A stretch of DNA of 64,000 nucleotides from assembly GCA_017937925.1 (NCBI GenBank), contig JAGBCQ010000012.1, forward strand, positions 62,001 to 126,000, given 5' to 3'. Origin of the DNA: Paraprevotella sp. (GTDB lineage: Bacteria; Bacteroidota; Bacteroidia; Bacteroidales; Bacteroidaceae). Of the stretch, positions 55,968-63,889 are shown one piece after another (within the stretch, counting starts at the first letter, position 1; the number at the start of each line of letters is the position of its first letter). The notes under the pieces were generated by a model, which was not told where the DNA came from, ran no database searches, and saw only the letters and a program-made list of their open reading frames with translations. Position numbers and translations under genes: made by a program.

Positions 55968-57986
55968 TTAATTTTCAGATGCTTCCCGATTTGGATTTTT
56001 GCTATATCTTTTAATAAGATTATATGCCTTATATAAGCCTTTTTCGCCGGCTACACTCAGGTCGGCAACACCGATCGTATAATCCCCAGATAAGATATGA
56101 GCAATTCCTCTGTTGTAATATGCTTCGGCAAAATCAACGTTATGCTCTATCGCATTAGTGTACTCTTTAATTGCGACATCCCACATACGCAACATCAAGT
56201 ATATATTACCTTTATTATAATAACATCCTGACATATCCGGTCGCAGCTTCAACGCCTTATCACAATCATTCAGTGCTTTTTGCAGACTTAGTTGCAAACC
56301 TTCTTGTTCCCATTTTGACAGTTGGTGTTCGGTTGCTGCTTTATTTTCTGCACTGCGCACCTCATGATTCTTTACAATGATTTGAGAACGCACATAATAA
56401 GCTAAAGCCAAAGTGCTATCCATTTCAATTGAATTATTAATATCGGACAAAGCTTTCTCAAAATCTTGTACCATATAATAATCCATACTGCGAGCTAAAA
56501 AAAGTAAGGCGTTGCTTGGCTGACGCTCGATTCTATCAGTCAAATCCTTGATGGATGCAAAATGACGCGCCACTCTTGCCTCTGTCAAGACCTCCTCATG
56601 CGTAGTCAGCAACAAATCCTGCAAGAAAACATTCAATCTATTAAGCCGCTCTAAATCGCTGTCATACATCCTACGGCGCAACTCTTTATTAGCAGAATAG
56701 TATGACAACACCATTAAAGGTTCCGGTTCAAGTTCCGTTTTACGATTCTGCACCTTTCCACGATACTCACTTGCATAGATTGGTGCCTCTTCTTCCGTAT
56801 TATCTTCTTCTATGAGTTTATCATAATCCTCAATATTACGCTCATTCTTCTTGCGTGTACGCTTTGAGTCCGCAGGCTTTTGATTCCCATAGCGCCGCTC
56901 CATTTGGGCTTTCATCACTTTAAACTCATCACGCTCGGCTCCATTCCTATCTCCTATCTTCCTACGTACTTCTGCTCGGAACTGATAACCGGTAAGAAAA
57001 TCGGGATATTCCGCTATGACAGAATCAATGTCACGGATAGCTCCTTTATAGTCACCGGTATTATCCAACATCATAGCGCGATTGAACAACGCTATCATAT
57101 TGTCCGGTTCACGCTTCAATACAAAATTGAAATCTTCAATGGCACGATTATCATCACCTACTTGCGCCCTTAACAATCCTCGATTAAAATGCCCTACATA
57201 ATTAGAAGAATCCAATTCAATAGCGATATCATAATCGTTCATTGCTCCACGCAGATTACGTTGATAGTATCGGACCAAAGCGCGATTTACGTAATGGTCA
57301 GGAATCTTTGGTTCTTGCAATATTGTTTTATTCAAGGCTTCCTCCGCCTCCTTGTACTCGCTTTTACTTGCCAAAACCATAGCTCGCATATTCCAAGCCT
57401 TACCGTCATAAGGATTCACTTCCAGAGCCTTATCCACGCAAGCGACAGCCGCCACCGTGTCCTTTTGAGCAAAATAAGCCTGTGCTTTGAAAGCATACAG
57501 TTGGGAATTTTTAGGCCAAAATCTTATCATTTGGTCTATCCCCTTTATCGCCTCATCATATTCCTTCAAACGCAAATGACACAACACCATGTTGTGTAAA
57601 CCTCCTTCGTCCTTAGGTTCTATGTCCAAAAGTTTTCTGTAATCGGCAATAGCCTCATCATATTTTTTCAGATTGACACGACAAAGTCCACGCAACCTAT
57701 AATTATCAGGTAAAAAAGGATTGCGCTCAATGGCGCTGGTACAGTCCTCCTCCGCACCGGAATAGTCTTCCAAATAAAACTTTGCAAGACCTCTATAAAA
57801 ATACGGCTCTGCCAAGTAAGGTTTGGCAGAGATAACCATATTGAAGCGCTGTATGGAAAGTACATAATCCTCATAATAGAGTGCGTTGCGTCCCATCAAC
57901 ATCACTCTTTCTGTGTTTATCTGTGCATTTAAAAAAGGAGCAAAGAAGAGACACAAAAGGATACAGACTTTCCGTATGTGGCGCAT
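55968..57986 (-). CDS. Exported tetratricopeptide repeat protein
   Basis: 672 residues with a signal peptide (MRHIRKVCILLCLFFAPFLNAQ). At least ten TPR units fill about 30-350 (AEPYFYRGLAKFYLEDYSGA, PFLPDNYRLRGLCRVNLKKY, SNYVGHFNRGLLRAQVGDDN), followed by a charged linker (KKNERNIEDYDKLIEEDNTE) and further TPRs at about 490-660. TPR arrays mediate protein contacts, here in the periplasm or at the envelope. It overlaps def by one base (TAATG), so the two are translationally coupled. Specific partner unknown. Confidence 0.88.
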   Translation of the reverse strand: MRHIRKVCILLCLFFAPFLNAQINTERVMLMGRNALYYEDYVLSIQRFNMVISAKPYLAEPYFYRGLAKFYLEDYSGAEEDCTSAIERNPFLPDNYRLRGLCRVNLKKYDEAIADYRKLLDIEPKDEGGLHNMVLCHLRLKEYDEAIKGIDQMIRFWPKNSQLYAFKAQAYFAQKDTVAAVACVDKALEVNPYDGKAWNMRAMVLASKSEYKEAEEALNKTILQEPKIPDHYVNRALVRYYQRNLRGAMNDYDIAIELDSSNYVGHFNRGLLRAQVGDDNRAIEDFNFVLKREPDNMIALFNRAMMLDNTGDYKGAIRDIDSVIAEYPDFLTGYQFRAEVRRKIGDRNGAERDEFKVMKAQMERRYGNQKPADSKRTRKKNERNIEDYDKLIEEDNTEEEAPIYASEYRGKVQNRKTELEPEPLMVLSYYSANKELRRRMYDSDLERLNRLNVFLQDLLLTTHEEVLTEARVARHFASIKDLTDRIERQPSNALLFLARSMDYYMVQDFEKALSDINNSIEMDSTLALAYYVRSQIIVKNHEVRSAENKAATEHQLSKWEQEGLQLSLQKALNDCDKALKLRPDMSGCYYNKGNIYLMLRMWDVAIKEYTNAIEHNVDFAEAYYNRGIAHILSGDYTIGVADLSVAGEKGLYKAYNLIKRYSKNPNREASEN

Positions 57987-58543
57987 TATCTTTTTGTCTT
58001 AACTTTATATGAGCAGCGGAAGTTTCCTTTCAAAAGATTGCTTAACTTACCTTTTATCATTTGCTTGCGCAACATTGAAAGATGATCAACGAAGACTTTA
58101 CCTTCCAAATGGTCAAATTCATGCTGCATGACACGAGCCAGATAACCATCCACCCATTCATCATGCTCATTGAACTCCTCGTCCAAATATTTAACGTGAA
58201 TACGGGTTGGGCGACGTACCGGTTCATGTATGCCTGGCAAACTCAAACAACCTTCCTCCATTGAGTCTGTCTCCGTGTTGTCAAACTCTATAATATGCGG
58301 ATTGATGAACGTATGAATATAACCTTTATATTCAGGCAAATCTTCCGAAATAAGGTCTAAGTTAATAATGACTAAACGAATAGGTAAACCAATCTGTGGA
58401 GCTGCCAATCCAATACCTTCTGATTGCTCCAACGTCTCGTACATATTCGATATCAACTGTTTGAGTTCGGGATATTCTGGTGTAATGTCTTCTGCTACTT
58501 GTCTCAAAACCGGCTGTCCTAAAGTGTAAATTGGTAATATCAT
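57986..58543 (-). CDS. def: Peptide deformylase
   Basis: 185 residues. The three deformylase motifs are present: GIGLAAPQIG, EEGCLSLPG and HEFDHLEGKVF, which supply the Cys and two His metal ligands and the catalytic Glu. It removes the N-formyl group from nascent proteins. It is 23 bp downstream of ruvX and overlaps the TPR gene by one base. Confidence 0.97.
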   Translation of the reverse strand: MILPIYTLGQPVLRQVAEDITPEYPELKQLISNMYETLEQSEGIGLAAPQIGLPIRLVIINLDLISEDLPEYKGYIHTFINPHIIEFDNTETDSMEEGCLSLPGIHEPVRRPTRIHVKYLDEEFNEHDEWVDGYLARVMQHEFDHLEGKVFVDHLSMLRKQMIKGKLSNLLKGNFRCSYKVKTKR

Positions 58544-58566
58544 AATTGTAATTGTTTATATATTTT

Positions 58567-58983
58567 CTATAGTCTATGTGCTTCCATCCAACCTTGTAAA
58601 ATGATTGTTGCGCTTATCTCATCGACCAAAGCCTTGTTTTGTCTTGCCTTTTTGCCGATTCCGCTCGCCAAGATAGTTTGATGCGCCAATACGGACGTAT
58701 AACGTTCATCAAAAAGTTCTACAGGAACATTAGGCCACAACTTAGATATTCTTTGCACAAAAGGTCGGATACGTTTCATATTTTCCGAATCTTCACCATT
58801 TGCCTGACGAGGCCATCCTACGACAATTCGTTCTACACTCTCTTTTTTCAGGTAATCATTCAAAAAATCCATCAGAGTGGACGTTTCGACAGTGGTCAAA
58901 CCATTTGCAATGATTTTTAAAGGGTCCGTTACGGCTATCCCAGTCCTTTTCTTACCATAATCTATTGATAATACTCTACCCAT
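58567..58983 (-). CDS. ruvX: Putative Holliday junction resolvase / pre-16S rRNA nuclease YqgF
   Basis: 138 residues from the ATG at 58983 (MGRVLSIDYGKKRTGIAVTD); the longer frame to 59013 is not conserved. RNase H-like fold blocks: SIDYGKKRTGIA, RIVVGWPRQANGEDSE, LFDERYTSVLAHQ and DEISATIILQGWM, with the acidic residues of the family in place. The enzyme trims 16S rRNA precursors in E. coli. A -7 box ends only 8 bp before the start, so the leader should be very short. Likely transcribed with def and the TPR gene. Confidence 0.94.
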   Translation of the reverse strand: MGRVLSIDYGKKRTGIAVTDPLKIIANGLTTVETSTLMDFLNDYLKKESVERIVVGWPRQANGEDSENMKRIRPFVQRISKLWPNVPVELFDERYTSVLAHQTILASGIGKKARQNKALVDEISATIILQGWMEAHRL

Positions 58984-58991
58984 ATAGGTTG

Positions 58992-58999
58992 CAAATTTA
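58992..58999 (-). promoter_or_regulatory. -7 box of ruvX, near-leaderless
   Basis: CAAATTTA (TAAATTTG on the minus strand) ends 8 bp upstream of the ruvX ATG. No good -33 element seen. Confidence 0.45.
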
Positions 59000-59069
59000 A
59001 TGAAAATGAACAAAAGAAGAGACTTACAACGACAAATAAATCTTAATTCTTTTCATAAAGCATAAAAAA

Positions 59070-59099
59070 ACGGAGACTAAGGCTGATGCCTGTCTCCGT
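59070..59099 (-). terminator. Terminator of the SPOR lipoprotein gene
   Basis: ACGGAGAC (59070-59077) pairs with GTCTCCGT (59092-59099); the minus strand ends in seven T (A-run 59064-59070). It lies 22 bp after the stop. Confidence 0.85.
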
Positions 59100-59121
59100 T
59101 CTATTTGAATGATATGCTATT

Positions 59122-59622
59122 TTATTTTACATAAAGCAACCATGCATCGGGATAATTTTCACGCAAGATGTCGCGAGATTGTACGGCAGTCACCTTCTCA
59201 TCGAATGTTGAAGCCACCACACGATACATATTCTTCTGCGCATTGAAAACCACTTGCGCATTATAGCCGGCGTTTGTCAATGTCTTTTGCAAACCTTCAG
59301 CATTTGCTTTCAAACTGAAACTTCCACATACAACACTATATGCTTTTAAGCCTGAACCAGAAACCAAGGTCACATTCTCAGTCTGTACACGCACTGAATT
59401 AACATCAGTCGTTGCTACAGGAACTGTTGCAGTTGTTGTTTGAGATGTTACAGGAAGCACCTCTACTTTTTTGGTTGACTCAGTAGTTGTTTGCGCACCT
59501 TCTGCTACTTGTTGCTGCTTAGCTTTTTCGTATGCCTTCTTATAGGCACTTTCTGAAGACTTACAAGATGACATTCCGAATGCCAACGCCAAACCCAATC
59601 CTAACACAAAGATTTTTTTCAT
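59122..59622 (-). CDS. SPOR-domain lipoprotein
   Basis: 166 residues. Signal and lipobox MSSC give the acylated Cys at 20. A Thr/Val/Glu-rich linker leads to a C-terminal SPOR domain (about 92-166: KAYSVVCGSFSLKANAEGLQ, YRVVASTFDEKVTA). SPOR domains bind denuded peptidoglycan strands at division sites. Monocistronic, with a long (about 100-nt) leader that contains three CCGCAT repeats. Confidence 0.9.
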   Translation of the reverse strand: MKKIFVLGLGLALAFGMSSCKSSESAYKKAYEKAKQQQVAEGAQTTTESTKKVEVLPVTSQTTTATVPVATTDVNSVRVQTENVTLVSGSGLKAYSVVCGSFSLKANAEGLQKTLTNAGYNAQVVFNAQKNMYRVVASTFDEKVTAVQSRDILRENYPDAWLLYVK

Positions 59623-59674
59623 ACTTTTACTCTTTATCGATTTAATTTATAACTAATTATTTCTCTTTTTAAGT

Positions 59675-59700
59675 CCGCATAAAACCGCATTCTTCCGCAT
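59675..59700 (-). repeat. Three CCGCAT direct repeats at 10-bp steps in the SPOR leader
   Basis: CCGCAT at 59675, 59685 and 59695, one helical turn apart, between the candidate -7 box (59728) and the SPOR gene start (59622). The remaining 59623-59887 gap shows only promoter boxes. Confidence 0.6.
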
Positions 59701-59727
59701 CGAGATAACTACGTTTCTACACAGATA

Positions 59728-59735
59728 CAAAAGTA
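59728..59735 (-). promoter_or_regulatory. Candidate -7 box of the SPOR gene
   Basis: CAAAAGTA (TACTTTTG on the minus strand), 105 bp upstream of the start at 59622. Confidence 0.4.
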
Positions 59736-59848
59736 ATCATAATTTGTCGCTTATAAAAGCTTTTCTACACAAAAAAGGTTAAAACGAACATTATGATTAA
59801 ATAATCAAAAAAAAACGGTCAAAAAATGGTTTATATCATTTGAATTTA

Positions 59849-59856
59849 TAACTTTG
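59849..59856 (+). promoter_or_regulatory. -7 box of the YtxH cassette
   Basis: TAACTTTG, 31 bp before the ATG at 59888; -33 region not clear. Confidence 0.55.
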
Positions 59857-59887
59857 CCTTTGAAGTTACATCTTAAACACATTGATT

Positions 59888-60097
59888 ATGAAAACTCTGA
59901 ATTTTTTAGCAGCATTCATCGGTGGCGCAGCAGTAGGCGCAGCTCTTGGTATTTTATTTGCACCGGATAAGGGTTCTGAAACTCGTGAAAAAATTGCTGA
60001 AGCATTACGCAAGCGTGGCATCAGACTCAACCGTCAAGAAATGGAGTCGCTTGTTGATGAAATAGCAGACGAAATCAAAGCTTCTGAAGAGGTCTAA
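59888..60097 (+). CDS. YtxH-domain small membrane protein
   Basis: 69 residues from the ATG at 59888. One glycine-rich membrane segment (FLAAFIGGAAVGAALGILFAP) followed by DKGSETREKIAEAL and a charged amphipathic helix, the YtxH/Gsy-type pattern. In many bacteria these small proteins accumulate under stress; exact role unknown. First of three tightly packed genes with the holin-like and 89-residue proteins (10-bp gap, then a 17-bp overlap). Confidence 0.85.
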   Translation: MKTLNFLAAFIGGAAVGAALGILFAPDKGSETREKIAEALRKRGIRLNRQEMESLVDEIADEIKASEEV

Positions 60098-60107
60098 CAA
60101 ATACGCT

Positions 60108-60479
60108 ATGTTATCAGACAATAAAAATATGGAAAGTATAGGCAAACTCTTTTCGGAGTTCAAAAAATACCTTGAGCTCCAAAAGGAATTTGTCAAATTG
60201 GACGCTGCGGAGAAGATGACAGTAATATTATCAGCGACAATCATCACTGCTGTACTGATATTACTGAGTTTCATTATTTTGATGTTCTTATCTTTCGCAT
60301 TGGCCTACTACCTTGGAGATACACTTCATAATCTTCCTTTAGGCTTCTGTATCACGGGAGGTATCGTACTATTTGTAGCATGTGTTTTTTATTTTAACAG
60401 AAACCGCTTCGTCATTCAGCCTTTGGCAAGATTCATGACAAAGCTTATTTTAAAAGAAGCGAATGGCACTCATCAATGA
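60108..60479 (+). CDS. Phage-holin-superfamily III-like membrane protein
   Basis: 123 residues; start at 60108 or the second Met at 60129. An N-terminal amphipathic helix (LFSEFKKYLELQKEFVKLDA) precedes two membrane helices (VILSATIITAVLILLSFIIL and a C-terminal one). This is the layout of the chromosomal holin-like family that accompanies YtxH genes in Bacteroidetes; no lysis role or phage context is seen. It overlaps the next gene by 17 bp, which points to coupled translation. Confidence 0.8.
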   Translation: MLSDNKNMESIGKLFSEFKKYLELQKEFVKLDAAEKMTVILSATIITAVLILLSFIILMFLSFALAYYLGDTLHNLPLGFCITGGIVLFVACVFYFNRNRFVIQPLARFMTKLILKEANGTHQ

Positions 60480-60732
60480 AACACCACAGGTAAAGACAGA
60501 TGCTTTGACTGAGATTCGTTTGCGTAAAGCCAATATCCGAAGTCAAATCAACGAAAGCCACCAACAAATAAAGGCTACGTTTGATAGTTTGTTCAAACCG
60601 GCGCCCAAACCAACAACAAGAACCGGGCGACTTATCGGTCTGTTTGACCAGGGATTCGCAATATTTGAAGGCGTATCGATAGGATTGAAAATTATCCGTA
60701 GTTTACGCCACTTATTCGGCAAAAGAAGGTAG
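60463..60732 (+). CDS. Hypothetical protein of the YtxH/holin-like cassette
   Basis: 89 residues. The N-terminal half is a charged helix (EIRLRKANIRSQINESHQQI), then a Pro/Thr linker and a weakly hydrophobic C-terminus (LFDQGFAIFEGVSIGLKIIR) ending in a basic tail. It looks membrane-associated. No family recognised; its place behind the holin-like gene and the overlap indicate a joint function. The terminator hairpin begins before its stop codon. Confidence 0.75.
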   Translation: MALINETPQVKTDALTEIRLRKANIRSQINESHQQIKATFDSLFKPAPKPTTRTGRLIGLFDQGFAIFEGVSIGLKIIRSLRHLFGKRR

Positions 60733-60756
60733 TTGCTCAGGTAACTGCCTTTTTTA
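60726..60756 (+). terminator. Terminator of the YtxH cassette
   Basis: AAGGTAGTT (60726-60734) pairs with AACTGCCTT (60743-60751, one wobble), followed by T. The stop codon (60730-60732) lies in the left arm. Confidence 0.75.
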
Positions 60757-60808
60757 ATTTCATTGATTCTTTTTTCACTTAAAATACCTCACTTTAAGAT
60801 TTATCATG

Positions 60809-60816
60809 TACCTTTG
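60809..60816 (+). promoter_or_regulatory. -7 box of the DUF4494 gene
   Basis: TACCTTTG, 29 bp before the ATG at 60846. Confidence 0.5.
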
Positions 60817-60845
60817 TATAGTAAAAACAAATAAACAGAAGAATT

Positions 60846-61316
60846 ATGATGAACGAATGGTTTGAATGTAAAGTAAGATACGACAAGACATTGGAAAACG
60901 GTTTGATAAAAAAGGTGACAGAACCTTATTTGGTGGATGCCCTCAGTTTTACTGAGGCTGAAAGAAGATTCCTTGAGGAAATCAAACCTTTCATGTCAGG
61001 AGAATTTGAAGTTACCGACATCAAACGCGCCAAGTTTGCCGAACTTTTTGAAACAGCTGAAGATGCTGCGGACAAATGGTTCAAAGCAAAAATAGCTTTT
61101 ATCACATTAGATGAGAAAAGCGGTGCTGAGAAAAAAACATGCCAAAACGTGCTGATACAAGCTTCCGACTTGCGCGATGCCGTGAAGCGTCTGGATAAGG
61201 GAATGGAAGGCAGTATGGTGGACTATGAAATTGTATCCATCGCGGAAACCCCCATTATGGACGTATTCCACTACCAGGTGACATCAACACAAAAACCGGA
61301 ATTCCCGGAAGCATAA
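60846..61316 (+). CDS. DUF4494-family protein
   Basis: 156 residues, cytosolic. WFECKVRYDKTLENGLIKKV, TEPYLVDALSFTEAERRFLE and GEFEVTDIKRAKFAELFE match the DUF4494 proteins found throughout Bacteroidales, of unknown function. The start is ATG-ATG; either may be used. It precedes the YggS-family gene by 40 bp on the same strand. Confidence 0.85.
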   Translation: MMNEWFECKVRYDKTLENGLIKKVTEPYLVDALSFTEAERRFLEEIKPFMSGEFEVTDIKRAKFAELFETAEDAADKWFKAKIAFITLDEKSGAEKKTCQNVLIQASDLRDAVKRLDKGMEGSMVDYEIVSIAETPIMDVFHYQVTSTQKPEFPEA

Positions 61317-61356
61317 AACGATTCCCTACTATATATAATAAGGTATAAGAGTAAAT

Positions 61357-62025
61357 ATGCCTACTATTCAAGAAAGAATCAAACATATCACCGCTACCAT
61401 TCCAACAAACGTACGATTGGTGGCGGTTTCCAAATACCAACCGGAAGAATACATCCTTGATGCTTATTCTGCCGGTCAAAGAATATTCGGTGAAAGTCAT
61501 GCACAAGAACTTCGCCTCAAACATGAGCATCTGCCAAAGGACATTGAATGGCATTTCATCGGACACCTACAGACCAACAAAGTAAAGTATATAGCCCCCT
61601 TCATAGCAATGATTCATTCTGTTGATTCTTTTAGGTTGCTAGAAGAAATCAATAAACAGGCAGCTAAAACACAACGAACAATTCCTTGTCTCATACAAGT
61701 ACATATAGCCCAAGAAGAAACTAAATTCGGCTTCACACCGGAAGAGTGCGTTGAGTTTTTTGCACAAAAGGAATGGCAACAGTTCAAGCATATCAAAATA
61801 AAAGGACTGATGTGCATGGCGTCCAATACAGAAGACGAAGATAGAATAAAGAACGAATTTAGGTCAGTACACGAGTTATTCCTCCACATAAAGAACAACT
61901 TGTTTGACGATAAAGATGACTTTACAGAATGCTCATGGGGCATGAGTGACGACTACCCTATTGCCATAGATGAAGGCAGTACACTCGTCCGAATCGGTAG
62001 TCTCATTTTCGGCGAAAGAGGCTAA
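61357..62025 (+). CDS. YggS/PLPBP-family pyridoxal phosphate-binding protein
   Basis: 222 residues, single alanine racemase-like barrel. The PLP lysine is K26 in VRLVAVSKYQP. Other family blocks: FGESHAQELRLKHEHLP, WHFIGHLQTNKVKYI, GLMCMAS, LSMGMSDDYPIA-type ECSWGMSDDYPIAIDEGSTL and VRIGSLIFGERG. YggS proteins keep free PLP and amino-acid pools balanced; no catalytic activity is known. The C-terminal domain of true racemases is absent, as expected. Confidence 0.94.
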   Translation: MPTIQERIKHITATIPTNVRLVAVSKYQPEEYILDAYSAGQRIFGESHAQELRLKHEHLPKDIEWHFIGHLQTNKVKYIAPFIAMIHSVDSFRLLEEINKQAAKTQRTIPCLIQVHIAQEETKFGFTPEECVEFFAQKEWQQFKHIKIKGLMCMASNTEDEDRIKNEFRSVHELFLHIKNNLFDDKDDFTECSWGMSDDYPIAIDEGSTLVRIGSLIFGERG

Positions 62026-62040
62026 AAGTTCCATTTTTTC

Positions 62041-62071
62041 TTGCTATTCTCAAAGATATAGCCTAATTTTG
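62041..62071 (+). promoter_or_regulatory. Promoter of the second acyl-CoA synthetase gene
   Basis: TTG at 62041-62043, 20-bp spacer, TAATTTTG at 62064-62071, 23 bp before the ATG at 62095. Confidence 0.75.
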
Positions 62072-62094
62072 CACAAATTTTAAAAGAATGTGCA

Positions 62095-63762
62095 ATGAAT
62101 AACATGAGTTTAAACGCTTTGATTGAGAACAGCGTCAAAAAGCATTGGGACTTAGATGCCTTGTCAGACTACAGAGGAGAAACCTATCAATACAAGGATG
62201 TCGCTCGAATTATTGAAAAACTCCACATTATTTTCGAACATAGTGACATTAAGAAAGGTGACAAGATTGCTCTTTGCGGTCGCAACAGTGCCAATTGGGG
62301 TATCGCATTCTTCGCAACCGTAACATACGGTGCAGTAGCAGTCCCCATCCTACCCGACTTCATGCCGGAACAAGTACATACAATCGTTAATCACAGTGAA
62401 TCCAAATTACTTTTTGTTGGCGACTTGGTGTGGAAAAATCTCAAAGCCGAAGAAATGCCTGGCTTGGATGCCATCATCAATATCCCCGATTATTCATTGT
62501 TGGTATGCCATAATGAAAAGACAACATACGCTCGAGAAAATCTGAACAAACTTTTCGGTGAGCGTTTCCCCAATAAATTCCTTCCTGAACACATCTCTTA
62601 CTACAAGGATTCACCAGAAGAAATGGGACTTCTTAATTATACTTCAGGAACAACAAGCAACTCTAAGGGAGTTATGATACCTTATCGTGCTATGTGGTCC
62701 AATTTGGATTTTGCAAGAGAAGCAATTGGTAAGAACATGAAAGCCGGTGACAAAGTCATTTCTATGTTACCGATGGCACACATGTATGGTATGGCTTTTG
62801 AATTCTTGTTTGAGTTCACACATGGTTGCCATGTTTATTTCTTGACCAAGAACCCGTCACCGACTCTTCTTTTTGCAGCATTTGCTGAAATCAAACCACG
62901 CTTGGTGGTTGCCGTTCCGCTAATCATTGAAAAGATTATCCGCAAGGCTGTTCTTCCAAAGATTCAAGGAACAACCGTCAGAATGTTATTGAAGATGCCG
63001 GTCATCAGCCAGAAAATTAAAGATAAGATTTGTGCACAATTGAAAAATGCCTTCGGTGGCAACTTCTATGAGGTGATTGTTGGTGGCGCTGCTTTCAACC
63101 GCGAAATCGAAGCATTACTCAAAGACATCGGTTTCAACTATACAGTGGGCTATGGCGCTACTGAATGTGCACCGATTCTTTCTTATGCAGACTTTAAAGA
63201 ATTCAAATTGGGTTCTTGCGGTAAGGCTGCTCCACGTATGGAATTGAAAATCGACAGCAGTGACCCCGAGAATGTAGTAGGCGAAATCCTTGCTAAGGGC
63301 GCTAACGTCATGCTGGGCTATTACAAGAACGAGGAAGCTACAGCACAAACACTGGTAGATGGTTGGTATCATACCGGTGACCTAGGAATCATCGACAAGG
63401 ATGGTTTTGTTTACATCAAAGGAAGAAGCAAGAACATGTTGCTTGGAGCCAATGGTCAGAACATCTATCCGGAAGAGATTGAAGATGTACTCAACAACTT
63501 GACATTGGTCAACGAAAGTGTTGTCATCCAAAAAGGCGACAAACTATACGGATTAGTTTATCCGGACTTTGACGAAGCGAAGAATATGGGACTGAACACC
63601 GACGAGGATATTCAAAAACTCATGGAACAAAACAGGAGTGAGCTTAACACTTTGGTTCCGCCGTATGCAAAACTTGCCGGTATTAAGATTGTTCATGAAG
63701 AATTTGAAAAGACACCGAAGAGAAGTATCAAGCGCTTCCTTTATCTAAATACTGAGGTGTAA
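62095..63762 (+). CDS. Long-chain acyl-CoA synthetase-like AMP-binding enzyme
   Basis: 555 residues. AMP-binding motifs: GLLNYTSGTTSNSKGVMIPY (about 180-200), VGYGATECAPILSYADF (about 350) and YHTGDLGIIDKDGFVYIKGR (about 425). The C-terminal lysine region EKTPKRSIKRFLY is present. It is about 80 residues shorter than the paralogue at 39590-41491, mainly in the C-terminal half. Activates a carboxylic acid, probably a fatty acid. Monocistronic between a consensus promoter and a strong terminator. Confidence 0.87.
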   Translation: MNNMSLNALIENSVKKHWDLDALSDYRGETYQYKDVARIIEKLHIIFEHSDIKKGDKIALCGRNSANWGIAFFATVTYGAVAVPILPDFMPEQVHTIVNHSESKLLFVGDLVWKNLKAEEMPGLDAIINIPDYSLLVCHNEKTTYARENLNKLFGERFPNKFLPEHISYYKDSPEEMGLLNYTSGTTSNSKGVMIPYRAMWSNLDFAREAIGKNMKAGDKVISMLPMAHMYGMAFEFLFEFTHGCHVYFLTKNPSPTLLFAAFAEIKPRLVVAVPLIIEKIIRKAVLPKIQGTTVRMLLKMPVISQKIKDKICAQLKNAFGGNFYEVIVGGAAFNREIEALLKDIGFNYTVGYGATECAPILSYADFKEFKLGSCGKAAPRMELKIDSSDPENVVGEILAKGANVMLGYYKNEEATAQTLVDGWYHTGDLGIIDKDGFVYIKGRSKNMLLGANGQNIYPEEIEDVLNNLTLVNESVVIQKGDKLYGLVYPDFDEAKNMGLNTDEDIQKLMEQNRSELNTLVPPYAKLAGIKIVHEEFEKTPKRSIKRFLYLNTEV

Positions 63763-63806
63763 TAAGAAATGAATTAACAAGACCTTAAGCAAGGTTTTAT
63801 TCATAC

Positions 63807-63858
63807 AAACAAGAAGGCTGTTTTTTGAGTAGTTGCTCTTAAAACAGCCTTCTTGTTT
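63807..63858. terminator. Strong bidirectional terminator between convergent genes
   Basis: A perfect 18-bp inverted repeat, AAACAAGAAGGCTGTTTT (63807-63824) and AAAACAGCCTTCTTGTTT (63841-63858), with T on both sides, between the plus-strand synthetase and the minus-strand partial gene. Confidence 0.88.
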
Positions 63859-63889
63859 TACTTTAGGTTTCGTGAAAAGTATTCACATT

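Noticed and set aside
60108..60479. Prophage remnant suggested by the holin-like protein
   Set aside because: No other phage gene is present, and the YtxH/holin-like pair is a common chromosomal cassette.
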